This document shows positions 1-12,400 of a stretch of DNA of 64,000 bases, one piece after another. Position 1 is the stretch's first letter. Every line of letters begins with the position of its first letter. The notes below the pieces were generated by a model that was given only the letters and a program-made list of their open reading frames with translations, was not told the DNA's origin and made no database searches. The position numbers were made by a program, and so were the translations under genes. The DNA comes from Trichinella spiralis (taxonomy: Eukaryota > Nematoda > Enoplea > Trichinellida > Trichinellidae), in assembly GCA_000181795.3 (NCBI GenBank), contig CM012953.1, forward strand, positions 4,334,292 to 4,398,291, in the 5' to 3' direction.

Positions 1-1176
1 ATAAATATAAATAATGAATTCAAAAAATAAATTAAAAATTCAGTAAAGACAAATAAAATGTGGTAAAGACAAACTGAAAATACTTTCATCGTTATGATCT
101 TCTCTCAAAATACTGTAGCTAACTTTACCTAATTATCATTAGACGTTCACCATATCATTTGAATAAAATTCCCTTTTTCTTAGTTAGGAAAAACTTAATC
201 AATAAAAAATATATTAAAATAAAAATAAAGTCACAAAATTACATTATTAAAATTAAAAAATATAATATAACCTGATATTTTAACATTGCAACAGCTATTT
301 CGAGTATAGTAGCATGAAATTCACGATTTGCATGAGAAGTAGACATATCTAACAATATATCTCCGAATCCACTACTTTCGATTGCTCTAAAGTTTTAAAA
401 TATGTATAATAATACATTTTGAATATGTATAATAATACATATGTTAATAATACTTGATAATGCGGTCGTGACAAGTAGACGAATATGAACAGATGGTATC
501 CACAGTTGCCAAAGGCACAGACAAAACTTGCTTTGTTAAAACTAAAATTCGTTGGATAATCATAGTTTCACCTTCTCCTCGGTCTTGCCATTTCTAGAAC
601 AAAGAGTAATACAGCAACAACAAAAATTGAACACTTTAACCACATGTATGATCACTTTTTCAATTAAAGACTTCATTTTTGAAACTAAAACTTTAAAGAA
701 ACGTTCGTCAGTAAATGCGTGTTGAGAAATCTGCAAATGTTTGACCATCAGCTGCTTTGCTTGATTCACAAAGATATCTGCATTGTCGTTGAAAAAAAAT
801 AAATCTGCTGACTGAGTCAAATTTACAAGCAATCTAAATATTAATTAATTAAAAGTAAACACATGAAAAAACATGCTCAAAATACTTCAGAGTTTCATCA
901 AATAAAGCAGCATCATCAGAGTATAAAATAATTAAGGGTACAAGATCATTTTCGACGATGTTCGAGGAACCAATAAACTTTCTAGCCGTACATTCAGAAT
1001 CGTCATGACGTAAAAAGTGACTTAAATCTTTCAAAGTTTCTAAAAATGAAATGTTCAGAGCGTTTATTATTCAAAAATAAATTACCAAGACAGTCTGGTT
1101 CTTTAAGATATAATTCGGCATCTTTAAATCCAATAGAAGTAACAGCTACCTGAAGATCTGTACTAACTTTATCCAT
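1..1176 (-). CDS. timeless: TIMELESS (TIM-1/Tof1 family), N-terminal exons only
   Basis: The N-terminal part of the replication-fork protection protein Timeless, which with Tipin stabilises stalled forks and supports checkpoint signalling and cohesion in the nucleus. The gene runs off the left edge. Five exons can be read on the minus strand: about 1176-1087, 1030-893, 831-667 plus a short piece near 605-572, 530-453, and 394-272. The diagnostic matches are KEPDCL, then DLSHFLRHDD (human has DLIRYLRHED), NDLVPLIILY, ALFDETLK, LLVNLTQ, and a later GFGDILLDMS and ATILEIAVAML. The order and spacing agree with the first roughly 300 residues of animal Timeless. I chose the start at 1176 (MDKVSTD) because it aligns with the family start; an in-frame upstream Met at 1233 would add 19 residues. 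The gene is divergent from RPB8. Confidence 0.88.
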
Positions 1177-1233
1177 TTTTTCTATACCATAAATTCCAAA
1201 TTCATTTACTGCGCTGCACTTTAATGAGTACAA

Positions 1234-1950
1234 TAATCAGATTTTCAGGGACTTCATTCCTTACAGTGTGATGGAGAAAAAATATTGCAAAAAATGCACT
1301 ATTTTATTTCAGAAAATTCATAATTTAAGCGCAGTTAAATGTGCAGTTTAAAGCAGTTTAAAAATAAATTTATATTACAGCATCGTGGACGATCTTCCAT
1401 TTTTTAAAATACTCAAAAAATACATTCTTCATATTATTTCAGTAATTAAGTAATAAAATTAAAATTTTATTTAATTTCAGTGACTCTACAGTATTAATTA
1501 TGACAAAATACACAGTTCAACCAAAGTCATAGATCTTCATAGATCTGAACTTTAGAAGTTAAATTTAAAAAATATTTGAATTAAAATTAACTCAAAATTG
1601 AATTTAAAAATTAAATTGTGGTTCATTTATGAAATATATTTTTTTGTATTGTATTTTTAAAAATACCGTTTGAAGCAGTTTCATCAAAATTATTTTTGTC
1701 TTTTTGAAAGGAAGAAAAAATTTTAATAATAAAATTTACTTTCATTTAATTTTAATCCATTAAAAAAATTTTTTATTTATTCTAATTTATATATATTATT
1801 TTTATATCGACAATTAAAAATATCAAATTATTTGAACTTTTATATCCAAATTATACTGTAAGATTTTATGCTGTCAAAAGCTGTTTTTATCCAAGCTGTA
1901 AAGTACTGTAAGCGTTATATTGCATTCTGATTTAAGTTCCTTAAAGAAAA
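1234..1950. other. Intergenic spacer between TIMELESS and RPB8
   Basis: AT-rich spacer of about 0.7 kb between two divergent genes, so it should hold both promoters. I see homopolymer-rich sequence and no recognisable exon, RNA gene or repeat. Confidence 0.6.
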
Positions 1951-2463
1951 ATGGCAGGAATCCTTTTTGACGATGTTTTTGTTATAAAAGATATCGATCC
2001 TGAAGGAAAAAAGTTTGATTCTGTTTCAAGATTGTTTTGTGAAAGTGAAGCGTACAAAATGGATCTCATATTGGACATACATTCACATTTGTATCCAGTT
2101 GAACTGGGTGACAAATTTCGCCTAGTGTTGACTTCTACGCTGCGGGATGACGGTGGCTATGGTACTACAGAAGAGGAAGAATATGATGTTCACTTTAAGT
2201 AATTTTCATTATAATTTTGCAGTCACTATTTTTAAAATGTTTTCTATAGGTCTTCCCGACTAGACAGCTTCGACTATGTTATGCATGGAAAAATTTATCG
2301 CATAGATGATGCTGGAGGAAGTGGAGGAATTGATAGCGCTCATGTAGCAACATATGCTTCTTTTGGCGGCTTGCTTATGCGTTTAGAGGGCGATGTAAAA
2401 AATATGATAAGCTTTGATACATATATGAATATATATTTATTGCTGAAAAGAGTTGGATTTTAG
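1951..2463 (+). CDS. polr2h: RNA polymerase I/II/III subunit RPABC3 (RPB8)
   Basis: Shared small subunit of nuclear RNA polymerases I, II and III, an OB-fold protein. Two exons, 1951-2198 and 2250-2463, are separated by a 51-base intron (gtaatt...tatag) and give 153 residues, the usual length. The first exon begins [10 protein letters not shown] with [10 protein letters not shown]; both are nearly invariant at the RPB8 start. [12 protein letters not shown] and LGDKFRL follow. The second exon holds [15 protein letters not shown] and [12 protein letters not shown] and ends LLLKRVGF*, matching the family C-terminus. The protein looks complete. A polyadenylation signal follows the stop by 45 bases. 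RTCA lies downstream on the same strand with its own 0.86 kb spacer. Confidence 0.96.
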
Positions 2464-2508
2464 TTATTTGTACAAAGTAGTTTTGTACACAATTGAAATA
2501 CTTTATGA

Positions 2509-2514
2509 AATAAA
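2509..2514 (+). promoter_or_regulatory. AATAAA polyadenylation signal of RPB8
   Basis: Canonical hexamer 45 bases after the RPB8 stop codon, correctly placed to end that transcript. Confidence 0.6.
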
Positions 2515-3326
2515 AGTGCATATGTTTATCATCTTGTACAGTGTTTGTTTAGAACCTGAACATTTATGTTAGTATAACAAGAATTATTTCTGTCGCAAAT
2601 ATTTACGATATTTATTATTTCTTAATTTTAACGAAATGTAAGAATAAAAAAATAAAGAATGCAATGTAATTTGAATTACTTTGTTAAAAAGCTAAATGTT
2701 ATTAAAATCAATTTTTATTGTATTATAGGTTTTCAGCTAGTTGTTTTATTTTACTTAATAATGAGCGACCAAAATAAAATTATAATCCATTGTATTGACT
2801 ATTATTTTACATTATTCTGTAATTTACAAATTTTATATTCTCGACAGTCACAATGTATATATAAACAGAACATCGTACAATTCTGTTTTGTTTTTTGCCA
2901 TATATTAATTTTTTTCGATATAAAATTATCAGTTCAGCAACATATTATGCTAATTCCAATTGAAAAGTAATGGGAGCGTTTCTTTGCTACAAAATATTCA
3001 TGATACGTGAATCAGTTTTTAGTTTACAGTATGATTCCTGTTATGCAAATGTTGCTTGTAAAGCAATGACTATTAACTTTTCCTTCAATCATGTTAAATA
3101 TGGTTTTCTTTATTTTTAATTATAGCTTTTCTTCTGTAATATGATTCTGCACTGGATTGCCTTCTGAATAATAGTTCTATCAATTGTATTGATAATTTTC
3201 ATAATAAAATTTACAATAGACTTAATGTTGTTATAAAAATTTAACTTTAGCTTTATTTTTGTTTTCTTTAGTATCGGTTTTTTTCTTAAAATAAAAAGCG
3301 ACAAGAAGGAGAAAGCAAAATCTACA
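2515..3326. other. Spacer between RPB8 and RTCA
   Basis: AT-rich spacer. A 103-codon open frame at 2659-2970 is F/I/Y/L-rich low-complexity translation with no domain, and I take it as chance. The RTCA promoter and 5' leader should be at the right end. Confidence 0.5.
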
Positions 3327-5044
3327 ATGATTTCGGAAGATGGTATGATTTCGATTGATGGAGGCATTTTTGAAGGGGTTTGTATAAAATTAAAAATAAA
3401 ATTAATTAATTATGCATAAACCTCAATTTTTAGGGTGGACAAATTCTTCGTATTGCTTGTGCTTACAGTGCTTTACTTAACAAGCCTATTCGAATTTTTA
3501 ATATCCGTGCAGGTAGAAAGGTTCCAGGACTGAGGTGAATTTTGAAAAATTTTGGTTTGCGATATATATATATTTCATTTATTGAATAATTAAACATTTA
3601 ATTGTCAATTGTAGCGCTCAGCATTTATGTGGCTTGAAAATTGCAAAAAAGTTTTGCAAAGCACGTTTGGGTGGAGCTGAAATTGGTTCGACTGAAATCA
3701 CCTTTATACCTGGTAAACTAACTTCTGGTTATTATCAAGCTGATATAAAAACAGCAGGGTATGTGCATTTTGTCTTGATTTAATAATTTTGTACTGTTTG
3801 TTGTTATTTTAATGTATTATTATTTGATTTTTGTTTACTGTTATAGGAGTGTATCGCTGCTGATTCAGTTGTTATTGCCATGCTTAATATTTGGACAAAA
3901 TGAGAGCAGGTTGTGCCTGAAAGGTGGAACTAATGTTCACTTTGCTCCACCAATAGATTATTTCACGGATGTGTGATATTTTAGTTTGCATGATTAGCTA
4001 GTAGATGAAATATGATGCACAAACGATTATATTTAGGTATTTTGTCCTATTGCTGAAAAATTTGGTATCCGCACTACATGTTCCATTCCCAGAAGGTTAC
4101 AGCAGTAATTTTACAAGCATTATGATTAAGATTGACTAATTTCAGGGGTTTCTTTCCTAAAGGAGGCGGAGAAGTTAATCTGTCAATATATCCTGTTCAT
4201 ATGTTGTGTCCAATAAATTTGTTGAATCGGGGAAATTTGTATCAAATTGATGGTAAATCTTATGTAGCTGGTGGCATTCCGTTCTCAGTAAGTTACATTA
4301 TCTATTATAATACTTCTTGATAATTTGTGAAATAATCTTTAATTTTTTATTCGACTTTATGTTGCTATGGGAGCAGCGAGATCTTGCAATCGACAGTTAG
4401 CCGAACAGTTTACTATATTTTCTAACATTAAACCGATGAATTTGGACGATGATACGTATAGACCATCACTTTCGCAAGGATTGGGAATCATGGCAATTGC
4501 TGAGTACACAAGCGGATGCTTGATAGCTGTTGACAGAATTGTTGAAGACGGTTTGTAGTGTTCTTTTCTTTTTTCTGAAATGAAAATTTAAAAAATATTC
4601 AAAAATATTCCATTACAAATATCAATTAAAGTAATATTTTAGAAGAGAACAGTGATGAGTTGGTAAAAATGATAAACGACGATATGAAAGCTGTGCTCGA
4701 TTTGCCGACATGTGTAGATCCACATTTACAAGATCAGGTAGATCTGTCGGTTCAATTTCATTTTTTCAATTTACAAATTATTTTCTAGCTAATTATTTTA
4801 ATGGCTCTTGCCAGTGGTGTTTCTAAAATTCGAACTGGTCCGTTAACTTTGCATACGAAAACTGCAATATATGTTACTCAACAAATGACCAATGTATAAT
4901 ACAATTTTGAAAGAAGGAGTATTTTTATCATTATATGTAAATGTTATGCAAATTGTTTAGGCTGTGATTACTGTTGAAGAGGTTGATAATGGCACGTTCA
5001 TCATTACGTGTGAAGGAATCGGATTGAGAAATGATCATAGATAG
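3327..5044 (+). CDS. rtca: RNA 3'-terminal phosphate cyclase (RtcA)
   Basis: ATP-dependent enzyme that converts RNA 3'-phosphate ends to 2',3'-cyclic phosphates in the nucleus. About nine exons are readable: 3327-3377, 3434-3534, from 3615, from 3847, from 4037, 4145-4290, one ending near 4550, one from 4643 to 4737, one from 4789, and a last one ending at 5044. Family landmarks in order are [81 protein letters not shown], a [13 protein letters not shown] segment, and [19 protein letters not shown] with [12 protein letters not shown]. The C-terminus ([11 protein letters not shown]) also matches. The exon beginning near 4362 (MGAARSC) has no clear AG acceptor upstream in the required phase; see findings. 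Otherwise the gene looks intact. Confidence 0.93.
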
Positions 5045-5319
5045 ATGTATTTTTGATAAATATTGAATTTATTTGGACTGCTAAGATTTGGCAAATATTT
5101 TGAATAATATTTATTAAAAACTAATATACAGGGTAGTTATTTGTATTTGTCATTGATCAGCTGAAAAAGCGGTTGTCAATTTTATGAAATATTATTTTAT
5201 AAAAATGAATCATAAAACTTTCACGAACAGTTAAGTGTAAATATAGTAAAACGTTTGAAAATGATCATGAAACGTGAAAATGTGAAGAATATTATTATAT
5301 GTGAACAGTTGAATAATTA

Positions 5320-6375
5320 TTATTGAATTGATAATTTCCAATCATCAGACGGTTTGTAACGTTCGAACAGTTCGGTCAATTTTTCCACATAAAGTGCATG
5401 CAAGTGGTTGACCATCTGCTCGTCCGGCTGGTCGCACTGTTGAACTGGGATTGGTTCACCGACCACGGTTCGAATTGGTCTTCGATACGGATATATGCCG
5501 AAAGTATTTTCTGATAATCCTTGTCCATAGATCAACGCCGGTGGCCATCCGAAAAAGCGATACCAAGTATATTGCCACTTCCTCAACATGGACTGCTGGG
5601 ATCTGCCTTCCAGCTGACTGTAGACGTCGTTTTCACCGAACGAATAAACAGGCACCAACCAGGCGCCGCTTTGGATTGCCTGTCTGACGAATCCCTTTCT
5701 TCTGAGAAGCACAAGTTGATTTCTCCCAGGCACCGCGTCCAAGGATTCCAAACTGCCACCGACGATGATTGCCACAACTTGGCCTTTTTCCTCTTTGTTC
5801 AGCATCCAAGAGATGGAACTTTGGCTCGCATCTATCATGCCGGCAAGCAGTAGCAGTTCACGTCTGATTGGAAACCAAAATTGACCAGCCAAAATGCACA
5901 GACGTGGTATTTTCAAATTTGGGAACAATCTACTGAAATTTGTAGCCTCGGTGCAGAAATTGCAAAACGCCGAAAACGCCATCACGCCGTGCGGATGCAC
6001 ACCGAAGATGTAATTCTGATCAGGATCCAAGTCGGCTGTTTTGATCAAAGTGATTGGAAAATAGTCACGAAAATAGTTCCATATTTTCCACTTGCGGATG
6101 AAATGTGTCGGTCTAGATCCACGCTTTGAAGTGGGATAATCGAAAACCATCCAAATTGTGTACAACGCAATTAGCCACCAATAGCGAGTGAAGAAAACAA
6201 CATATATGATGAAGCAGCAAACAAAATAAGGACAAAGGAATAATGCCACGTAGAATGAAAGGAGCAAAATTTCCATTGTCCAATTTGCCAGTGAATTGGC
6301 CGAGCCAGCTTTTGAAACACCTTCCACCATCGTTGAACCACCTATATCTGCTGATTGACTGAATAACCAGCTCAT
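5320..6375 (-). CDS. DGAT2-family diacylglycerol/monoacylglycerol O-acyltransferase, single exon
   Basis: A 351-residue ER and lipid-droplet membrane acyltransferase that makes triacylglycerol (DGAT2) or diacylglycerol (MOGAT). Two hydrophobic segments at about residues 35-60 and 65-78 form the family's membrane hairpin. The YFP motif (YFRDYFP, around 105-107) and the catalytic HPHG (127-130) are present. Later come GGSLESLDAVPG, the RKGFVRQAIQSGA block, PVYSFGEND, and VVGEPIPV near the C-terminus. The length is typical of the family. The start is the first Met before the hydrophobic hairpin; an AG lies four bases upstream of it, which could be a splice or trans-splice acceptor. The frame has no intron although neighbouring genes are split, and its base composition is visibly less AT-rich. 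I cannot separate DGAT2 from MOGAT by eye. Confidence 0.94.
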   Translation of the reverse strand: MSWLFSQSADIGGSTMVEGVSKAGSANSLANWTMEILLLSFYVALFLCPYFVCCFIIYVVFFTRYWWLIALYTIWMVFDYPTSKRGSRPTHFIRKWKIWNYFRDYFPITLIKTADLDPDQNYIFGVHPHGVMAFSAFCNFCTEATNFSRLFPNLKIPRLCILAGQFWFPIRRELLLLAGMIDASQSSISWMLNKEEKGQVVAIIVGGSLESLDAVPGRNQLVLLRRKGFVRQAIQSGAWLVPVYSFGENDVYSQLEGRSQQSMLRKWQYTWYRFFGWPPALIYGQGLSENTFGIYPYRRPIRTVVGEPIPVQQCDQPDEQMVNHLHALYVEKLTELFERYKPSDDWKLSIQ

Positions 6376-7498
6376 CGACTTTGATTAAAAAGCGAATAAT
6401 CTTCATTTGTTAAACTTTAAAATGACACGTTTAAAATGGGAAATTTTAAACAGACGATTGTTTAAATTTTAAAATTTTAAACGCACGTCCATTGCCAATT
6501 ATAACGCACTTTGCTGTTGTTGTTGGCGATAATTGTTAAAGTGTGTATCACGACGGCATTTTTTCACTTACACTGGGGAGGCTTTGATTTGTTGACCAAA
6601 AGTTCAAAATGAAAAGCATTCTATTCGATTTTATCATCGTCAAAGCTGATGATATGTGCATTTTTGTTGTTTTATCGCCATTTGTTTCAACAATTTGACG
6701 AATTGCCTTCACAATTGACAATTTGATCATTTGAACAGATACACATAATGTTCGTTGCAAATATTTTCACCCATTCAATAATCATTAATTAAATTTCATA
6801 GTTCGCTTAAACTGAATAATTTTCTCTGATAATTATGAAATTTTTATACTGCTTTATTTTCTTCTTTATTTCGTAAATTACACTAGTTAATTTATTTTAA
6901 AAAAATTACATAATAAGAAAAGTATTAGAAATAATTGATTGGTGTTGAATATTTTTTTAATGAAAATATTGGACAATTTGCATTCTTATTATTTCATTTA
7001 TACAATTTTAATTCGTATTATGTCACATGATTGACGTTAACGATTCAGTTGAAGCAGACTGATCTTAAGGAAAAATATTGATTTTTCACAAAAGATCAGA
7101 AAAAGAGAATGCAAATTAAAAAAGGTGCAATAATGATTTATTATTGAAATTTAAACATCAACTGCTGCTTTAGTTATTTGTGTTTCTTTATTAAAAAATT
7201 TTATGCAGTACTTTGTTACAATTACAAATAAATTTCAAATTTAACAAACATCTTTTCATGTGTGAGTAAAAATTTGTTCAACTGGATACATACATTCAAC
7301 AATTGTAATTGCAAAAGGTTTTTATTTACAAATTACAAAAGGTCGAAAAAAATGTTCATTTCAGAAATAAACAACAGTACTTGATTTATATATTATACTG
7401 TATAGAGATAATGAATAATTTTATGTGCTCGAGGAAAAAATATTGTGAAAATTGAACAATATTAAAAAGCAGAATTTTACACGTGAAAGTGTAAAACA

Positions 7499-7525
7499 AA
7501 TAATAATAATAATTATTATTATTGT
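7499..7525. repeat. AAT/ATT inverted trinucleotide tract
   Basis: A run of AAT units passes directly into ATT units, giving a short perfect palindrome. It is simple sequence with no sign of function. Confidence 0.6.
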
Positions 7526-9427
7526 GTTATTTTTATAAGAAAAGTTTTCTCATAAACAAAATTTATGAATGCGATGAGACAAAAATTGCGCAACAGTTTT
7601 TTTAACAATTTGTCCAATTAATAACAATAACAATTTGAATAAGTTCATCTCGAAGTTTCAATTTAAAAAGAAGAAAGATAAGAAACTGTTCGACAGTTAA
7701 GCACAGGAAACAACAACAACAGTCTCCAATGGGACGGGAAGAATTTTAATACATGTATTCCAGGGGCAGGTTGTACGGATGATCAAGTTTGTTTCATAAG
7801 TTTTATTACTTATTTGAAATTTTGTTCAGATTTCGACTGAAAGCAATTTAAAGTTAGCAACAGAATTATTGTTGTTTTGCTGCTAACTGCAACATGCAAA
7901 CTGCTACAGCTGGTCGGTCAATTGTTCAATTTCACATCTATCAAATGTTTCAATTGGGCACTAAACGTCATTTTCACTGCTTTGAATGCACTTGTTATTT
8001 TGTTCAAAAAAACAAAAACACGATAGTATCTAATATGATAGGTTTATGATGATTACGCTTTGTTGGACAAAAAGCCGAAAACAGAGTAAACAGTTAGAGC
8101 AGATGGATGATTATGGAGTAAATAATTCTGGTACGTAAAGATAACCAAGTATAATGTGATGATATTCACAGTGCGTAGTACAGTATGCTGAAAAATGAAA
8201 ACATTTTTTCTGCTTCAGTATTAAAGTGGTTGCAAAAAAACATAAAATTGTCAATTTATTAATTTTTCCATAGTCAGAATAAATTTAAATAAAATTAACA
8301 GTTTAGATTTTCATTAAGAAGAAAAACAAAGTAAGTTTATTTTTGTATTTTTCCATTGTTCCATAAAATAAACAGCTGAATAAAATAGAATGCAGGTTTT
8401 ATTTTTACAAATCACTCAATCCACGACAGGCGTTGATATTAATTGGAATACACAAAGTTAGATAAGATCATTTGCCTGAAGTGAATATATAAACTTCTCT
8501 TCAGCAATACGAGCGAGAACAAATGGATTTGATATGCTTTATTTCTTTACTTTTTTTGAAATTCCATTTGAACAAACAAACAAACCAGATCCGCATTTAT
8601 TAATTATTAGTAAGTTTTTTTAAATTATTGTACAACTGATGACGACGACATGAACAGGAAGATTTTAGGTAGTTTGCCTGTCTGTCGTTTGAAGTTTCGA
8701 CGTCTGTTAGAAAGGAAGAAGAATAACACAGCAATTTTTGTTTTGTTGTTTTGTTTATTTTAATTTTATTGTAATCACAACAAGAAAAAAACAAACAAAC
8801 AAACAACAGAGATCGTTATCGTCACAGTTGACGTTTTGCAAACAAATTCGATTAACCGGTTGGTTGAATTTGACGATGATTAATTAGCATGATCAAAAAG
8901 AAAAAAGAAACACAACAGAAGGCGAAAACCACAAAATGTGTTCGACGCGTAACGTTCAAATCATGAACAATAAATCTGAAGGAAATACAACAAAATAAAC
9001 AAACAAATAAACAAATAGAGAGATTTATAATATTTGAAATTGAAAGAAAAACAAAATACACGTCATGATCTGATCTGATCCAAGATATGCATCTTTTGTT
9101 GGAACAGTTAACTGAACAAAATATATACGAACATGTCAAAAGAAAAGCAATGTTGTGTGGCAGGATAATATGATAATAAACAGATAAACAACAACAACAA
9201 CAAAAATAGCTCAGATACTTACCTGAAAATGAGATTTTTTCAAAAATTCCTTTCTGTTTATCACTTTCACAGGATGATAATTTTTGATAAAAATTTAAAT
9301 TCAACATCTCCAATTTCCATTCAATTCGCATTCATCCCAATGATACTTGGTGCAATGTGATGACGCTAGTGCTGCTTGCTTGCTGTCGTCCATCGTTGAT
9401 CAGCTATAGCTATTTTTTCTTGTTGTT

Positions 9428-9484
9428 TGCTGCTTTGCTTTGCTTGCTTGCTTGCTTGCTGTTGCTGTTGCTGTTGCTGCTGCT
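9428..9484. repeat. TTGC/TGCTGT simple repeat tract
   Basis: Tandem TTGC units followed by TTGCTG units in an otherwise AT-rich stretch. It lies in the gene-poor region and is probably a microsatellite. Confidence 0.6.
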
Positions 9485-12400
9485 CTGTTGCGGCAGTGCA
9501 ATCAGCCGTTGTACTTGAATAGCTAACAACCAGCTAATTACACTGCCAAACAGAAGAGCGTATAAGGGAAAAAGAGCAAAAAAATTAATAGACAAAAAAA
9601 ACCTGTCATCCATCATCATTGTCAAAATTAATTTTAAAATAAACTTCAAATACCAAATTCATGCAACTCATCGCAAAACTTGTGGGTGGTGTTCGATCAT
9701 TTCTAAATTTTGCATATGATTTGCATTTGCATCATTTTATGCATCATCATTGTACACAAACAACGTCATCAAATCTTCATGATCATGATCATCATCATCA
9801 TAATCGATGGTAATAGATAGTCAAGAGATACAACAGACGATTAGCTAATGTTTTATAGCTTATTGCTGTTGCTGTTCTTGTGGATGGTGGTGCCGTTAAA
9901 AACTGCTGCCCAGCTGTTGGCAGGGGCTTCAGAATTATTCCATTAAAAAACCTGTTCACAAAGATATCAAATAGCACCAATTAGTGTGAAGTGATTGGTC
10001 GTTACGTGTCACGTGAATCTCTTAATTGCAATGGTCAAACGAACACAACGAAAATACATATACACACACAGATATATATACATATCTACAAACCCAATCT
10101 TTCGTTTGCTGTTGCTGCTAAAAATAATAATTTTAATTTTTATCACTTTTCAAAAAAAATCTTTTAATGGTGTATCAAAGAATAATTGTCGTTTTCAATT
10201 CTGTTGTACTTCTATAGACGTAGTCACTTGTAGACCTGCTTCTTCCCAACACATCTATAAAATTTACATATACATATAAACATGTATATTGGTTTGTACG
10301 TTTATCTCCGTCTGTCTGAATGCTAATTATAAATTTTTTATTTCTCATTTCAAACCACTAGATTTGCTATTTTTGGAAAATGGCATTTGTGTATTAGAAC
10401 AGAATTTAAAGAAAAATTAATAATAAAGCGAAAATTATGAAATCGTATTTTTTGCAAAGGAAAAAACAATTTTGCAAATTCAAATTTTTAGACACTTTCC
10501 ACCGAACCTCTTATTTACCCTATAGCGTTTCGTTGCGTTCAAAATCAGTCTGCCTGTCTTTTTCATAACGACCGTCATTTGTGAATCAATCGCCAATGCA
10601 TTACAACAACTGCAACGCAACGAAATCATCAAAGCGTCACCAGCGACGGAAACTTGCTGCTGCTCTGCTCCCTCATTATATTAATAGTACATTTTGTTTG
10701 ATTTTCAGGTTTTCTCTATGCAAATGATAAATGAATTTTTATTAAGCATTCATGTATGTAATTTAATTGAATATTTCTTTGTTTCATTGAGCAACTTTTT
10801 CTTCAAACTAAACGCATCTATCCAATCATGTACATCCTTTTTAAAGTTAATGTAACAAGTACAGTAAATAGTGACAAGTTTCTTCTTTGATGAACAAATT
10901 TTATAAATTTCTAACTTTGCATTATCAATTCTCAAAAACGACTCACAGTTAATTATTTTTAAAACTAATTTTATTCAACAACAACATTTTTCAACGGTTT
11001 CTTATGATCAAACTTAATTTACCAATCATCGTTACTTGTACAGTGTTTTTTCTTCAAAGAAAACTGCGTTAATTTTAAAAACACACTAAATTCCAGGTAA
11101 AAATTTAATTCTATTTTAAAAAAGATAATAATGAAAGGTAAATTACATAACCAAACCACAGTTATAGCAACAATGTGGCTACAATATATCATAAACTTTT
11201 TTCTGCAAATAAATACATTCACATATTATGACATACTAATGACAATCTTGACTAGTATTTCAAATGTCATAAATAAATATGCTTTTCAGGTAAAACATAT
11301 ATATAGCTTCGGAACATATACGACATGACATGACATGACATTTATCATCAGCATGCTATACAAGCGAGGATAAAACAACATTTACATTTTCATTCTGCAC
11401 ATCTTACGAGTGACGTATAAAAACAAATTTATTATATTATTATATTATTGATCAGCCTATTTTTATGGATTTCTTCATTTTCACATCTTTACATGCAAAG
11501 AGAGACTATGAAAAATTTTGATTCACATTAAAAAAAAACATTATTTAATATTACAATTTAAATAACCACAATTTCATAGACGAGTTATTTAGAACAACTG
11601 AATTAACTACGTGTATAATTAATAATTATAATAATTTTAAAAGTTTAGCTTTAATTAAACTCATTGATTACAAAATTACTAAAAATAAAATGGCTAAATT
11701 AAGTATCAATAATTTTCACTAATCATGCTACAATGACTTTAAAAAGTCGATGCTTTTTTTGAAAAAAAATTATGAATTAACAAGTGAATATTCCTTTATG
11801 CCACATATACATGAATAGATAGAATGTTCAAATGTTTATATTCAAAGGATAAAGCAAGGAATATATTTTATTCAACGTCCATAAGCAGTAGACAGTGATC
11901 GTAATTTAATCAACGCAAGAAAACTTTTCAACTGAATTTCGACTCAGATTTTAAACTTTTTTCAATGTTATTATATTAATTTGATAATAATACTTCAAGT
12001 TATTGAAGTAAAGCGTTTGGAGCTCTGTGCATTCTATTGATTGAAAAACTAGGCAGACGCTATTGTGTGAAACATTAAAAATCTGTTTGCGATTCATGAT
12101 TGCATAGTTCAGCTCTCTAACCATTAAAAAAAGTTTCATCTTTATTCTCGTTAAAAAATCAATAAAAAATTTAAAATACGCATATAAAAATAAATAGAAA
12201 TTTACCAAGAATTCTTAAATATTTAATTTTATGACCATCATTCGGAGAATTTTTTGCACATTCATCTAATATTATAAAATCCAGTAAATAAAGTTGCATA
12301 ATATTAATTAGAAAAATTTATGCTGAATATGAATGAATAAATAAATAATTTACTTACATACATATTTGCATCGCTTTTCTAAAATTATTCAATAATTTAT

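Noticed and set aside
5451-6129. Plus-strand open frames of 64-110 codons opposite DGAT2
   Set aside because: They are antisense shadows of the DGAT2 coding frame and have no domain or codon support of their own.
8600-9331. Long minus-strand frames rich in Cys, Phe and Ile
   Set aside because: Composition follows AACAAA-type low-complexity DNA. Only the first 37 codons before a strong donor at 9,221 might be an exon, which is noted in the gene-poor region entry.
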